Source of the DNA: JAWRCU01 sp033542235
GTDB taxonomy: Bacteria; Pseudomonadota; Alphaproteobacteria; Rhizobiales; Rhizobiaceae
Assembly: GCF_033542235.1 (NCBI RefSeq)
Contig: NZ_JAWRCU010000014.1
Coordinates: 62,001-126,000 of the forward strand
Length of the DNA stretch: 64,000 nt
Direction of reading: 5' to 3'
The first letter of the stretch is position 1; each line of letters opens with the position of its first letter. Shown one piece after another: positions 27,001 to 35,444 of this stretch. Below the pieces are notes generated by a model. The model did not search any database, was not told where the DNA came from, and saw nothing but the letters and a program-made list of their open reading frames with translations. Made by a program: the position numbers and the translations under genes.

Positions 27001-27141
27001 ATGACCCCTGTGAAGGCTGCTCTTCTTTCCCTCGCCATGCTTGCTGCGATCGCCATCGGCGGCATCGGTATTTATGCCGCGGATGCTTCGAGCGGCCACG
27101 CCGTCGTCGACGGCTACGGCGTCGGCGCCATCAGGCACTGA
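27001..27141 (+). CDS. 46-residue membrane or secreted peptide
   Basis: A short open frame beginning ATG 27001: MTPVKAALLSLAMLAAIAIG forms a hydrophobic segment of about 20 residues, then GIGIYAADASSGHAVVDGYG and VGAIRH. It resembles a signal peptide with a 20-residue mature part or a single-span membrane peptide. GGAAGA lies about 12 bases upstream and CGGAA touches the ATG. Between its stop and the convergent phosphatase gene is an imperfect hairpin (GCTGCGC/GCGCAGC at 27146-27170) that could end both transcripts. No function can be suggested. Confidence 0.6.
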   Translation: MTPVKAALLSLAMLAAIAIGGIGIYAADASSGHAVVDGYGVGAIRH

Positions 27142-27184
27142 GGCAGCTGCGCTGCCCTGAAGGGCGCAGCCCTCAAGCCGCCCG

Positions 27185-27922
27185 CTACACCCCGACCTGC
27201 ATGATCTGCTTCTCCTCGCCTTCGACCAGGAAGGCGGTGAGCACGCCGGATGCGAACGCTCCGGTGTCCACGCTGACGCGGTTCGGACGCACTTCAGGTT
27301 CGGCAGAGGGTGTGTGGCCATGCACCACGACCTTGGGATGAAGCCCCTCGTGGTCGAGGAACCTCTCCCGGATCCAGATCAGGTCGCGCGGCCTCTGCTG
27401 CTCAAGCGGGACTTCGGGAGCGATCCCGGCATGGCAGAAGAAGAAGTCGCCGAAAGTCTGGCAGAAAGCCAGGTTCCGCATGAATGTCCGATGGGCTTCC
27501 GGCACCACCTGGCGAAAAGCCTCATACTGGGCAGGGAAGGCGGACGGGTCGAGGAAATCCAGCTCGACGCCATATGACAATGCGGTCTGCCTGCCGCCGT
27601 TCAGGGCAAACAGCCCGTCCGGGTTCGGCTCGGCCAGGAAGTCGAGGAAGCTCACATCGTGGTTGCCGGCGAGCGAGGCGATGCGCGGTTCGGCGATCTG
27701 CCTCTCGATCAGGAAATCCAGCACGCCGCGGGAATCCGGGCCGCGGTCGACATAGTCGCCGAGATGAAGGATGCGCCAGTCGCGGGCCGGTCGCTCGGCA
27801 AGATGGCTGGCGATCGCACCGTGCATCGCCTTCAAGAGATCCAGCCGGCCGTGGATGTCGCCGACGGCGTAGATGCGCAATCCATCCGGGCCTTTAGCGT
27901 CTTTGATGTGGACGCCTGTCAT
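27185..27922 (-). CDS. PPP-family metallophosphatase (serine/threonine phosphatase or ApaH-like)
   Basis: A 245-residue calcineurin-like phosphoesterase of the bacterial PPP group (PrpA/PrpE/ApaH relatives). All metal-binding blocks are present in order: YAVGDIHGRLDLL, LHLGDYVDRGPDSRG, SLAGNHDVSFL, CHAGIAPEVPL and VVHGHTPSAEPEV, ending with SVDTGAFASGVLTAF. Two metal ions are expected at the Asp/His/Asn residues. ATG 27922 has GGAAGGG upstream. The protein could dephosphorylate proteins or diadenosine tetraphosphate; the sequence alone does not decide. It is not in an obvious operon. Confidence 0.9.
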   Translation of the reverse strand: MTGVHIKDAKGPDGLRIYAVGDIHGRLDLLKAMHGAIASHLAERPARDWRILHLGDYVDRGPDSRGVLDFLIERQIAEPRIASLAGNHDVSFLDFLAEPNPDGLFALNGGRQTALSYGVELDFLDPSAFPAQYEAFRQVVPEAHRTFMRNLAFCQTFGDFFFCHAGIAPEVPLEQQRPRDLIWIRERFLDHEGLHPKVVVHGHTPSAEPEVRPNRVSVDTGAFASGVLTAFLVEGEEKQIMQVGV

Positions 27923-28094
27923 CTGAAGCCCTTCCGCTGTCCAAGCAGGTCGCTGTCCTGGCCTTTCCATGAGAACGGGAAAGGGGCACCTACGTTGCCG
28001 CTGGCTTCCTTTCTTCTCGGTTTACGTCAGAGCTGTGGCGGATGAAAGACGACGGCCGAATCGTGAAAAAGAGGAATTTGCCCGCATCACGCTG

Positions 28095-28769
28095 CTACTC
28101 ACCCACGACGATCACATGCAGCGCCCGCGGCCCATGCGCACCGAGGATGATCTTCTGCTCGATGTCGGCCGAGCGGGACGGACCGGAGATCAGGTTCACC
28201 GTGCGCGGCATCTTGCCCTTGCCATAGCCCGTTCGGATTCTTCCGAGCGCAGCCTCGAGGTCGCCGTCGATGTCGTCGGCATCCACAACGACGAGATGGT
28301 GCTCCGGCAGGAAATTGATGCTGGTCGGGTTGCCGTTGCCTGAGGTCATCACCAGCGTCCCTGTCTCTGCCACTGCGGCAGTGGCGTGGGCGAGCCCCAC
28401 TTCGTCATTGCCGTCGGAGGGCCCATATTTCACCTGGAGGGACCGCTCGCTGTCCCATGGCATGCCGGTAAGCCGATCGTCCTCGCCCATGCGCAAGGCC
28501 GCGGGCAGGTTGCGCTGCCTCAGATACGCAGCGACCGCCTTGGGTACGGCATCCTTGCCGTCCACCCGTTCGACGGTCGCCGAAAGCTTTTTCGCCATCG
28601 TGCAGAACAGCTCGATGCGCCCGGCCCGGGGCAACTGCCCGCGTGCAGGGATGATGCCCTTCGGTGCCTTGGCGAGGCGCTCGCCGACCGCAGCCGCCCG
28701 TTCGGCGTCACCCGCGCTCGCATTCAGCGCGCCTCGCACCTTCTTGAGAATCGCCTCGCGCGCGCTCAT
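28095..28769 (-). CDS. lutC: Lactate utilization protein C (LUD domain)
   Basis: Third component of the LutABC iron-sulfur L-lactate oxidase system that converts L-lactate to pyruvate. 224 residues, one LUD domain; characteristic stretches are VGLAHATAAVAETGTLVMTS and SINFLPEHHLVVVDADDIDG. It lacks the ferredoxin clusters of LutB, as expected. The ATG overlaps the lutB stop (ATGA), so translation is coupled. Last gene of lutABC. Confidence 0.93.
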   Translation of the reverse strand: MSAREAILKKVRGALNASAGDAERAAAVGERLAKAPKGIIPARGQLPRAGRIELFCTMAKKLSATVERVDGKDAVPKAVAAYLRQRNLPAALRMGEDDRLTGMPWDSERSLQVKYGPSDGNDEVGLAHATAAVAETGTLVMTSGNGNPTSINFLPEHHLVVVDADDIDGDLEAALGRIRTGYGKGKMPRTVNLISGPSRSADIEQKIILGAHGPRALHVIVVGE

Positions 28770-30205
28770 CCCTGTACATTACGCTCCTTTGTCAGACCTC
28801 TCTCGCGCGCCTGCTGCATGAATGTGCGCTGCTCCGGCGCCGGGAAGTCGCGATATTTGGTCCAGCCGCCGGCGAGCGGCAGCGAAGAGAAACGGCCACT
28901 GCGCGGGCTAATCATGCGAAGCAGCGGGATCGCGAGCGAGGTTGCCGCGCGGTAGAGCTCCGGGCGTTTCGCGAAAAAGGCCCAGAACTTCAGCCCGTAG
29001 CGCTGTGTCGCAGGGTTCAGCGCGCGCTCGAATTCGCGCTCGCGCCAGTGCCGCATCATCTTCGGCAATGGGATCCGCATCGGGCACACGCTCTCGCAAC
29101 GCCCGCAGAAGGTGGAAGCATTGGGCAGATGCCCGGCCTTGTCGACGCCGATCAGGGATGGCGTCAGCACCGCGCCCATCGGGCCGGGATAGACCCAGCC
29201 ATAAGCGTGACCACCGATCGCGTGATAGATCGGGCAGTGGTTCATGCAGGCGCCGCAGCGAATGCAGCGCAGCATGTCCTGGAACTCGGTGCCGAGCATC
29301 GACGAACGGCCGTTATCCAGCAGGATGACGTGATATTCATCCGGCCCGTCGGGGTCGCCCGGCCGGCGAGGGCCGGTCGACAGCGTCGTGTAGACGCTCA
29401 TTTCCTGCCCGGTCGCCGAGCGGGCGAGTACGCGCAGAATCTGCGCAGCGTCCTCCAGCGTCGGCACGATCTTCTCGATCGAAGCGACGACGATGTGGAT
29501 GCGCGGCAAGATCTGCGTGAGGTCGCCATTGCCCTCGTTGGTGACGATCATCGAGGTGCCGGTCTCGGCCACCAGGAAATTGGCGCCGGTGATGCCGACA
29601 TCTGCCGCGAAATATTCCTTGCGCAGCACGGCGCGCGCCTCGCCGAGCAGCGCCTCCGGCTCGGTGAGGTCGCGCGAGGCGGGGAAGTCGGTGTGCACGC
29701 GGCGAAAGTCGGCTTCGACCTGGTCCTTGTTGAGGTGAACCGCCGGCGCGATGATGTGGCTCGGGTGCTCGTTCCGGAGCTGGATAATGTATTCGCCGAG
29801 ATCCGTTTCGACCGGGTGGATGCCTTTCACCTTGAGGAACTCGTTGAGCCCGATTTCCTCGGTGATCATCGACTTGCCCTTGGTCACAGACCGGGCATCC
29901 GCGCTGCGGCAGATCTCGAGCACGATGTTGCGCGCGTCTTCGGCCGTCTCGGCCCAGTGCACGCGCCCGCCGGATTCGGTCACCTTCGACTCGTAGGCTT
30001 CGAGGTAGAGGTCGAGATGCTTGAGCGCGTGATCCTTGATGTCGCGCGCGCTGTCACGCAGGCTTTCGAATTCGGGCAGCGCATCGGCGGCCTTTTGACG
30101 CTTTTCGATGAAGCCCGAGCGGACATTGCCGAGCGCCTTTTGCAGCTGCGCGTCGTGCAGTGCCTCACGGGCGTTCTGCTTGAAGGCGGGAGAGGTGATC
30201 TGCAT
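28766..30205 (-). CDS. lutB: Lactate utilization iron-sulfur protein B
   Basis: Central subunit of the LutABC lactate oxidase: 479 residues with an N-terminal LUD domain and C-terminal ferredoxin clusters, CIRCGACMNHCPIY and FCGRCESVCPMRIPLP, each with a typical [4Fe-4S] spacing. HAYGWVYPGPMGAVLTP between them is a LutB signature. The true start is ATG 30205 (MQITSPAFKQNAR), with GGGAGGGG upstream; the frame stays open upstream only as a shadow of lutA. It overlaps lutA by one base and lutC by four. The complex is cytoplasmic or loosely membrane-bound and passes electrons onwards, the acceptor being uncertain. Confidence 0.95.
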   Translation of the reverse strand: MQITSPAFKQNAREALHDAQLQKALGNVRSGFIEKRQKAADALPEFESLRDSARDIKDHALKHLDLYLEAYESKVTESGGRVHWAETAEDARNIVLEICRSADARSVTKGKSMITEEIGLNEFLKVKGIHPVETDLGEYIIQLRNEHPSHIIAPAVHLNKDQVEADFRRVHTDFPASRDLTEPEALLGEARAVLRKEYFAADVGITGANFLVAETGTSMIVTNEGNGDLTQILPRIHIVVASIEKIVPTLEDAAQILRVLARSATGQEMSVYTTLSTGPRRPGDPDGPDEYHVILLDNGRSSMLGTEFQDMLRCIRCGACMNHCPIYHAIGGHAYGWVYPGPMGAVLTPSLIGVDKAGHLPNASTFCGRCESVCPMRIPLPKMMRHWREREFERALNPATQRYGLKFWAFFAKRPELYRAATSLAIPLLRMISPRSGRFSSLPLAGGWTKYRDFPAPEQRTFMQQARERGLTKERNVQG

Positions 30206-30975
30206 CAGCCCCTCCCTGCGATCGGCGGCGTGTCGGTCATCCCGGCGAGGACTTCGGCGACGTGGCGCACCTCGACCTTGGAGCCTTGGCGCCTCAGCTT
30301 GCCTGCCATGTTCATCAGACAGCCGAGATCGCCGGCAAGCAACGTCCTGGCGCCAGACGCCTCGATATTCTCGGTCTTCTTCTCCACGATTGCGTTGGAG
30401 ATATCCGGGTATTTCACGCAGAACGTACCCCCAAAGCCGCAGCAGACATCCGGATCGCGCATTTCGACGAGTTGCACGCCTTCGATCGAGTTGATCAACC
30501 GGCGCGGCTGCGCCTTTATGTCGAGCTCGCGCAGGCCCGAGCAGGAATCGTGGTAGGTGACCGTGTCCTCGAGCTTCGCCGAGACGCGAGTCGCGCCGCG
30601 CACGTCGACCAGAAAGCTGACAAGCTCGTGCACTTTCTCCGAAAAGGCCGCCGCACGCGGCTCCCATGTGGGATCGCCCTTGAACAGTCCGGGATAGTGC
30701 TTCTTCAACATGCTTGCGCAGGAGCCAGACGGCGCGACGACATAGTCGTATCCTTCGAAGGCCTCGATCGTGTTCTCGGCGATGGCGCGCGTGTCCGCGC
30801 GATCGCCCGAATTATAGGCCGGCTGCCCACAGCAGGTCTGCGCCATCGGCACTTCCACCGTGCAGCCGGTCTCCTCGATCAGCTTGACCGCCGCGAAGCC
30901 GACCGTCGGCCGGAACAGGTCGACCAGGCAGGTGACGAAAAGTCCGACACGGGGGGCAGAGGAGCCATCGTTCAT
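30205..30975 (-). CDS. lutA: Lactate utilization protein A (CCG domains)
   Basis: First gene of lutABC, 256 residues. It consists of two heterodisulfide-reductase-like cysteine-rich (CCG) domains: MAQTCCGQPAYNSGD near residue 45 with PSGSCASML, and HDSCSGLRELDI with DVCCGFGGTFCVKYP in the second half, which bind iron-sulfur clusters for electron transfer from lactate. ATG 30975 has GGAAGG six bases upstream. About 235 bp further upstream on the same strand is a GntR regulator, with an H-family hairpin in the gap. The neighbouring glcDEF cluster encodes the parallel glycolate oxidase, so this is a two-carbon and three-carbon hydroxy-acid oxidation locus. Confidence 0.95.
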   Translation of the reverse strand: MNDGSSAPRVGLFVTCLVDLFRPTVGFAAVKLIEETGCTVEVPMAQTCCGQPAYNSGDRADTRAIAENTIEAFEGYDYVVAPSGSCASMLKKHYPGLFKGDPTWEPRAAAFSEKVHELVSFLVDVRGATRVSAKLEDTVTYHDSCSGLRELDIKAQPRRLINSIEGVQLVEMRDPDVCCGFGGTFCVKYPDISNAIVEKKTENIEASGARTLLAGDLGCLMNMAGKLRRQGSKVEVRHVAEVLAGMTDTPPIAGRG

Positions 30976-31022
30976 GCGTGCCTTCCGTTCCGAATCGTGG
31001 TGGAGGTTTGTGCTCTACGTTG

Positions 31023-31176
31023 CCCCCCTCTGTCCTGCCGGACATCTCCCCCGCAAGGGGGGAGATTGGACGGCCGCATTGGTTTCGCTAGTCGCCAGCC
31101 TTTGAGACTGGCGAAATCCTTCATGACAGCCAATCTCCCCCCTTGCGGGGGAGATGTCCGGCAGGACAGAGGGGGG
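31023..31176. repeat. Long hairpin element, family H (copy 3)
   Basis: Inner arms CCCCGCAAGG/CCTTGCGGGG, perfectly paired. Its central loop TTTCGCTAGTCGCC ... GACTGGCGAAA also pairs partly. Located between the GntR gene and lutA. Confidence 0.92.
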
Positions 31177-31209
31177 CGCGACAGAACGCCAGCCTCTATC
31201 GAGCAATCG

Positions 31210-32013
31210 CTACTCGGCCGCATCGCCCGTAACCCTTCTTCCACCCACCGACCTCTGGCTGAGCCTCAACCGCGACACCCGCCGCCAGTCGTCGAAACGA
31301 TCTGCTTCGACCATCGCGCGCTCGACATAGTCGATATGCCTTGCCGCGGCGCTGCGTGCTGCTTCCGGGTCCCCGTTCACCACGGCGTCGTGGATCGCCC
31401 TGTGCTGGGCGAGCAGTTCGTCGCGGGCGCCGGGCAAGGTGAAGATCATCAGCCGATTGTGGAAGACACCGTCCGAGAGCAGCCGATAGCAGGAACGCAG
31501 GGTGTGCAGAAGCACGATATTGTGCGCGCATTCTCCAATCGCGGTATGGAACTCGACGTCGATCGCCGCATCCTCGACCAGATCGCCTTTGACGTGGGCG
31601 GCTTCCATCCGTGCCATGATGCGGTGAAGCAGCGCCCGGTCGTCCGCGGTCGCGCGCCTCGCCGCGAACTCGGCGGCGATGCTCTCCATCGCGCGGCGAT
31701 ATTCCAGATAGTCGGCCGTGGCCTTGCGGTGGCTGGCGATGAGGTCCATCACCGGCCTGGCGAAGATCTCGCCGGTGACATCGGCGACATAGGTGCCACC
31801 GCCATGGCGGGTGACCAGCAGGCCGCGCTGCTCGAGCGCCTTCAGCGCATCGCGCAGGATCGGCCGCGACACCTCGAACTGGCGCGCAAGCTCGCGCTCG
31901 CCGGGCAGCCGGTCGCCGGAGCTCAGCACACCTTCCAGGATCAGGCTCTCGACCTGTTGCACCACTTCGTCGGCAGTGCGCACATGCTCTATCCGCGAAA
32001 AGATCTCGCCCAT
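31210..32013 (-). CDS. GntR family regulator, FadR/LldR subgroup
   Basis: A 267-residue transcription factor: winged helix-turn-helix at residues 12-78 (SSGDRLPGERELARQFEVS, RPILRDALKALEQRGLL) and an all-helical FCD effector domain with its metal-binding residues (D-x3-H in DVEFHTAIGE, later H-x-H-type residues in QHRAIHDAV and ARHIDYVERAM). Regulators of this subgroup sense lactate or glycolate (LldR, GlcC). Its place between lutABC and glcDEF makes it the likely local regulator. A GGAGA site precedes ATG 32013. A TGGTAAA/TTTACCA palindrome in the glcD promoter is a possible operator. The upstream gene is divergent. Confidence 0.92.
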   Translation of the reverse strand: MGEIFSRIEHVRTADEVVQQVESLILEGVLSSGDRLPGERELARQFEVSRPILRDALKALEQRGLLVTRHGGGTYVADVTGEIFARPVMDLIASHRKATADYLEYRRAMESIAAEFAARRATADDRALLHRIMARMEAAHVKGDLVEDAAIDVEFHTAIGECAHNIVLLHTLRSCYRLLSDGVFHNRLMIFTLPGARDELLAQHRAIHDAVVNGDPEAARSAAARHIDYVERAMVEADRFDDWRRVSRLRLSQRSVGGRRVTGDAAE

Positions 32014-32203
32014 TCGGTCTCCGCGCGTTCCCGCTGTCTCTAAACTAGGACCAACGCGCCAAAGTGGTCAAACAAATTATCCAGTTGCTTCCGGATGGAA
32101 GAAGTTCGATGCCGATACCGTCCGACTCCCAAACGACAGCCGCGACACCGTTGCGCACGTTACTTCACGGAAGGGGGATGATAGAACGCGGAACTCGGCA
32201 GGT

Positions 32204-33529
32204 ATGGAGAGACATTTGTCGATCGAACCGCCCAAGACGAGATTCAGCGTCGTTCCTGCCGGAACTGTGCTGGGCTTTCCTTCTCATGAAGGTCGGCCTG
32301 GCGCCATCGGCGAGGTGCATGCCCGGCCGCATCCGCTTGTCGAGAAGCCGCGCGTCCTCATCCAGCTCTCCTTCATGACCGCCGACAGCTCGGTCGATCA
32401 TGCCGTGCTTGCAGAACTGGCGCGGCGGCTGGGCGCTGCCGCGCCGGACCGGCAGGCCCGCCACTACGCGATGAAATGGGGCAAGGGCACGCTCCACTGG
32501 GAGCGGCACACCGAGTTCTCGACCTATCTTTGGGAGGGCCCGCTTGCCGAGAAGCCCGGCCGGTTGCCGGACGATTCCCCCTTCGGCAACGGCTTCAGTC
32601 CGCCGGGAACGGTGATTTCAGGCATCAGGGTGGAGATCCGCGCCTGGACGCCGGCCAACGAGAAGCTGATCGACTCCTTCGACGCGGCGAGCCTCTGCTA
32701 TTCCGTGGTCGAAAGCGGCCAGGCCGCCGTCGTGACCGACTTCCGACAGAATGGCGACGGGATGACACGCATCCTGGTGCTCGACAAGGGCATGTCGCCC
32801 TCGCGTACCGGCGCGCTGTCGCAGCGCCTGATCGAGATCGAGACCTACCGGACGCTCGCCATGCTCGGCCTGCCACTCGCACAGTCGCTCTCCATCCGGG
32901 TAGCCCGCATGGAGGAAAGGCTCGCGCAGATTACCGGCGAGATGCGCGCCAGCGAGCGCCGCGACAGCAAGGCATTGCTCGCCGAGCTGACGGAGCTGGC
33001 GGCCGAGCTCGAGGCGGAGGCCGCAGCCAGCCTCTATCGCTTCGGCGCAAGCCGCGCCTATGACGGCATCGTCGGCGAGCGGCTGAAGGCGCTGGCTGAG
33101 GCCGTGGTTCCTGGCTACGAGACCTGGGCCGACTTCCTCGGCAAGCGGCTGGCGCCGGCAATGCGCACCTGCCGCTCGGTCGAAGAGCGGCAGGAGAACC
33201 TGTCGCGCAAGCTGACACGGACCACAAACCTTCTGCGCACCTGGATCGATGTCGAGGTGGAGCATCAGAACCGCGACCTGCTCGCCTCCATGAACAATCG
33301 CGCCCGCCTCCAGCTTCGGCTCCAGCAGACTGTCGAGGGCCTCTCGGTCGCCGCCGTCTCCTATTATGTGGTCGGCCTGATCGGATATCTGGCGAAGGGC
33401 TCCGGCTTCGTCGAACAATATGTGAAACCGGAGACCGTCACCGCTGCTGCCGTTCCCTTCGTCGTGCTCGCGGTCTGGTGGCTCGTCCGCCGCATCCGCC
33501 GCTCGCATGGGGACGATGGTGCAAAATAG
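32204..33529 (+). CDS. DUF3422 family membrane protein
   Basis: A 441-residue protein of the DUF3422 family, common in Proteobacteria and of unknown function. The N-terminal region has REVHARPHPL-type conservation (GEVHARPHPLVEKP) and HYAMKWGKGTLHWERHTEFS; a long helical, probably coiled-coil part runs from about residue 225 to 380 (ARMEERLAQITGEMRASERR). Two membrane segments close the protein (SVAAVSYYVVGLIGYL and VPFVVLAVWWLVRRIR). I chose ATG 32204, although its ribosome binding site is poor; the frame is open far upstream but overlaps the GntR gene. It is divergent from gntR, with glcDEF downstream on the same strand. Confidence 0.87.
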   Translation: MERHLSIEPPKTRFSVVPAGTVLGFPSHEGRPGAIGEVHARPHPLVEKPRVLIQLSFMTADSSVDHAVLAELARRLGAAAPDRQARHYAMKWGKGTLHWERHTEFSTYLWEGPLAEKPGRLPDDSPFGNGFSPPGTVISGIRVEIRAWTPANEKLIDSFDAASLCYSVVESGQAAVVTDFRQNGDGMTRILVLDKGMSPSRTGALSQRLIEIETYRTLAMLGLPLAQSLSIRVARMEERLAQITGEMRASERRDSKALLAELTELAAELEAEAAASLYRFGASRAYDGIVGERLKALAEAVVPGYETWADFLGKRLAPAMRTCRSVEERQENLSRKLTRTTNLLRTWIDVEVEHQNRDLLASMNNRARLQLRLQQTVEGLSVAAVSYYVVGLIGYLAKGSGFVEQYVKPETVTAAAVPFVVLAVWWLVRRIRRSHGDDGAK

Positions 33530-33659
33530 CACGCCCGCAGACTGGAGCATGGTCTCGAACCGAAGGTCAGTGCAGCAGAGGCTGCATGATCTTCAAGGGC
33601 CGGGGCAGGAGAAATGGCTTTCATTCGATTCATCTTGCTCTGGCGCGCACAAGTTGGCA

Positions 33660-33689
33660 TTGACTGGTAAAGCTTTTTTACCACTAATA
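33660..33689 (+). promoter_or_regulatory. Probable glcD promoter containing an operator palindrome
   Basis: TTGACT (33660-33665) is a good -35 and CTAATA/ACTAAT (33683-33689) a plausible -10. Between them lies TGGTAAA-GCTTT-TTTACCA (33665-33683), an inverted repeat of the TGGT/ACCA kind bound by FadR/LldR-type GntR regulators. Its position suggests repression by the GntR protein at 31210. Confidence 0.55.
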
Positions 33690-33706
33690 CCGGCAGGGAG
33701 GCCAAA

Positions 33707-35203
33707 ATGACCGGACTGCTGATGCCGGCACCCGATGCCGCCACGCTCTCGCGGCGAGCGGAAATCGTAGCCCATATGCGCACCATCGTGCCCGGCGAGG
33801 GCGTCGTCGACGCCGTCACCGCGATGCGCGCCTTCGAGACCGACGGCCTCACTGCCTATCGGCAGCTGCCGCTGGTCGTCGTGCTGCCGGAGACGGTGGC
33901 ACAGGTCTCGCGTATCCTGAAATATTGCAGTGAGCAGGGCATCCGCGTCGTGCCTCGCGGCTCCGGCACGTCTCTTTCCGGCGGCGCGCTGCCACTCCAG
34001 GATGCGGTGCTGCTTGTCATGAGCCGCTTCAACCACATTCTGGAGGTCGACTTCCCGAACCGCTGCGTGGTCGCGCAACCCGGCGTCACCAATCTTGGGA
34101 TAACCCAGGCCGTCGAGGCGGATGGCTTCTATTATGCGCCCGACCCGTCCTCGCAGATCGCCTGCTCGATCGGCGGCAATGTGGCGGAGAATTCCGGCGG
34201 CGTGCATTGCCTGAAATACGGCCTTACAGCCAATAATGTGCTCGGCGTCGAGATGGTGCTGATGGACGGCTCCGTCATGCGTCTTGGCGGCAAGCACCTG
34301 GACAGCCCGGGTTACGACCTGCTCGGGTTGATGACCGGCTCGGAGGGCCTGCTCGGCGTCGTCACCGAGGTCACCGTACGCATCCTCAAGAAGCCGGAGA
34401 CTGCGCGGGCGCTCCTGATCGGCTTCCCGTCGAGCGAGCAGGCCGGCCAGTGCGTCGCGGAAATCATCGGTGCCGGCATCATCCCGGGCGGCATGGAGAT
34501 GATGGACGGCCCGGCGATCCGTGCCGCCGAGGATTTTGTGCATGCCGGGTATCCGCTCGACTGCGAGGCGCTGCTGATCGTCGAGCTCGACGGTCCGGCG
34601 ACGGAAGTCGACCATCTGATCGGTCTCGTCGAGGCCATCGCGCTGAAGAACGGCTCGACCACCTGTCGCATCTCTCAGTCTGAGCAGGAGCGGCTCACCT
34701 TCTGGGCAGGCCGCAAGGCGGCCTTTCCTGCGGTCGGTCGCATCTCGCCCGACTATTACTGCATGGATGGTACGATCCCGCGCAAGGAGCTGCCGCGCGT
34801 GCTCCAGGGCATGCGTCAGCTTTCCGAGAAATACGGCCTTGCAGTCGCCAATGTCTTCCACGCCGGCGACGGCAATTTGCACCCGCTGATCCTCTACGAC
34901 GCCAACAAGGAAGGCGAGCTGGAGCGCGCCGAAAAATTCGGTGCCGACATCCTGCGGCTCTGCGTCGAGGTCGGCGGCGTGCTTACCGGTGAGCATGGGG
35001 TCGGCGTCGAGAAGCGCGACCTGATGGGCGAAATGTTCAACGAGGCCGACCTCGACCAGCAGATGCGCGTCAAATGCGCCTTCGACCCGAACCATCTGCT
35101 CAACCCGGGCAAGGTGTTCCCGCAGCTGCGCCGCTGCGCGGAGCTCGGCCGCATGCATGTGCATCGGGGACAGCTGGCGTTTCCGGATCTGCCGAGGTTT
35201 TGA
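33707..35203 (+). CDS. glcD: Glycolate oxidase subunit GlcD (FAD-binding)
   Basis: Catalytic flavoprotein of glycolate oxidase, which oxidises glycolate (and D-lactate) to glyoxylate. 498 residues, like E. coli GlcD. The FAD-binding PCMH domain shows RVVPRGSGTSLSGGALP and SIGGNVAENSGGVHCLKYG; the C-terminal oxidase domain shows NVFHAGDGNLHPLI and GVLTGEHGVGVEKRD. GGGAGG precedes ATG 33707. First gene of glcDEF, with a likely operator in its promoter and an H-family hairpin between it and glcE. Malate synthase G at 53921 would consume the product. Confidence 0.95.
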   Translation: MTGLLMPAPDAATLSRRAEIVAHMRTIVPGEGVVDAVTAMRAFETDGLTAYRQLPLVVVLPETVAQVSRILKYCSEQGIRVVPRGSGTSLSGGALPLQDAVLLVMSRFNHILEVDFPNRCVVAQPGVTNLGITQAVEADGFYYAPDPSSQIACSIGGNVAENSGGVHCLKYGLTANNVLGVEMVLMDGSVMRLGGKHLDSPGYDLLGLMTGSEGLLGVVTEVTVRILKKPETARALLIGFPSSEQAGQCVAEIIGAGIIPGGMEMMDGPAIRAAEDFVHAGYPLDCEALLIVELDGPATEVDHLIGLVEAIALKNGSTTCRISQSEQERLTFWAGRKAAFPAVGRISPDYYCMDGTIPRKELPRVLQGMRQLSEKYGLAVANVFHAGDGNLHPLILYDANKEGELERAEKFGADILRLCVEVGGVLTGEHGVGVEKRDLMGEMFNEADLDQQMRVKCAFDPNHLLNPGKVFPQLRRCAELGRMHVHRGQLAFPDLPRF

Positions 35204-35248
35204 GGGGCTTTGAAGTGATAATGTTTGTTACGTCGGCGTTCGTTCGCG

Positions 35249-35402
35249 CCCCCCTCTGTCCTGCCGGACATCTCCCCCGCAAGGGGGGAGATCGGACGGC
35301 CGCTTTGGCTTCGCCAATCGCGAGCCAGGCAAATTGGCGAAATCATCTAAGACAGCCAATCTCCCCCCTTGTGGGGGAGATGTCCGGCAGGACAGAGGGG
35401 GG
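35249..35402. repeat. Long hairpin element, family H (copy 4)
   Basis: Inner arms CCCCGCAAGG on the left and CCTTGTGGGG on the right: one position is a G-T mismatch (GU in RNA), an intermediate between the CGC/GCG and CAC/GTG copies. It separates glcD and glcE. Confidence 0.92.
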
Positions 35403-35444
35403 CAACATAGGGCGCTACGCTTCAGTCGAGTCAGTCAGGACAGG

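Noticed and set aside
32014..32070. GGACCA ... TGGTC repeat before the GntR gene as an autoregulatory operator
   Set aside because: Arms are only five to six bases with an 11-base spacer and differ from the glcD palindrome; too weak to annotate.
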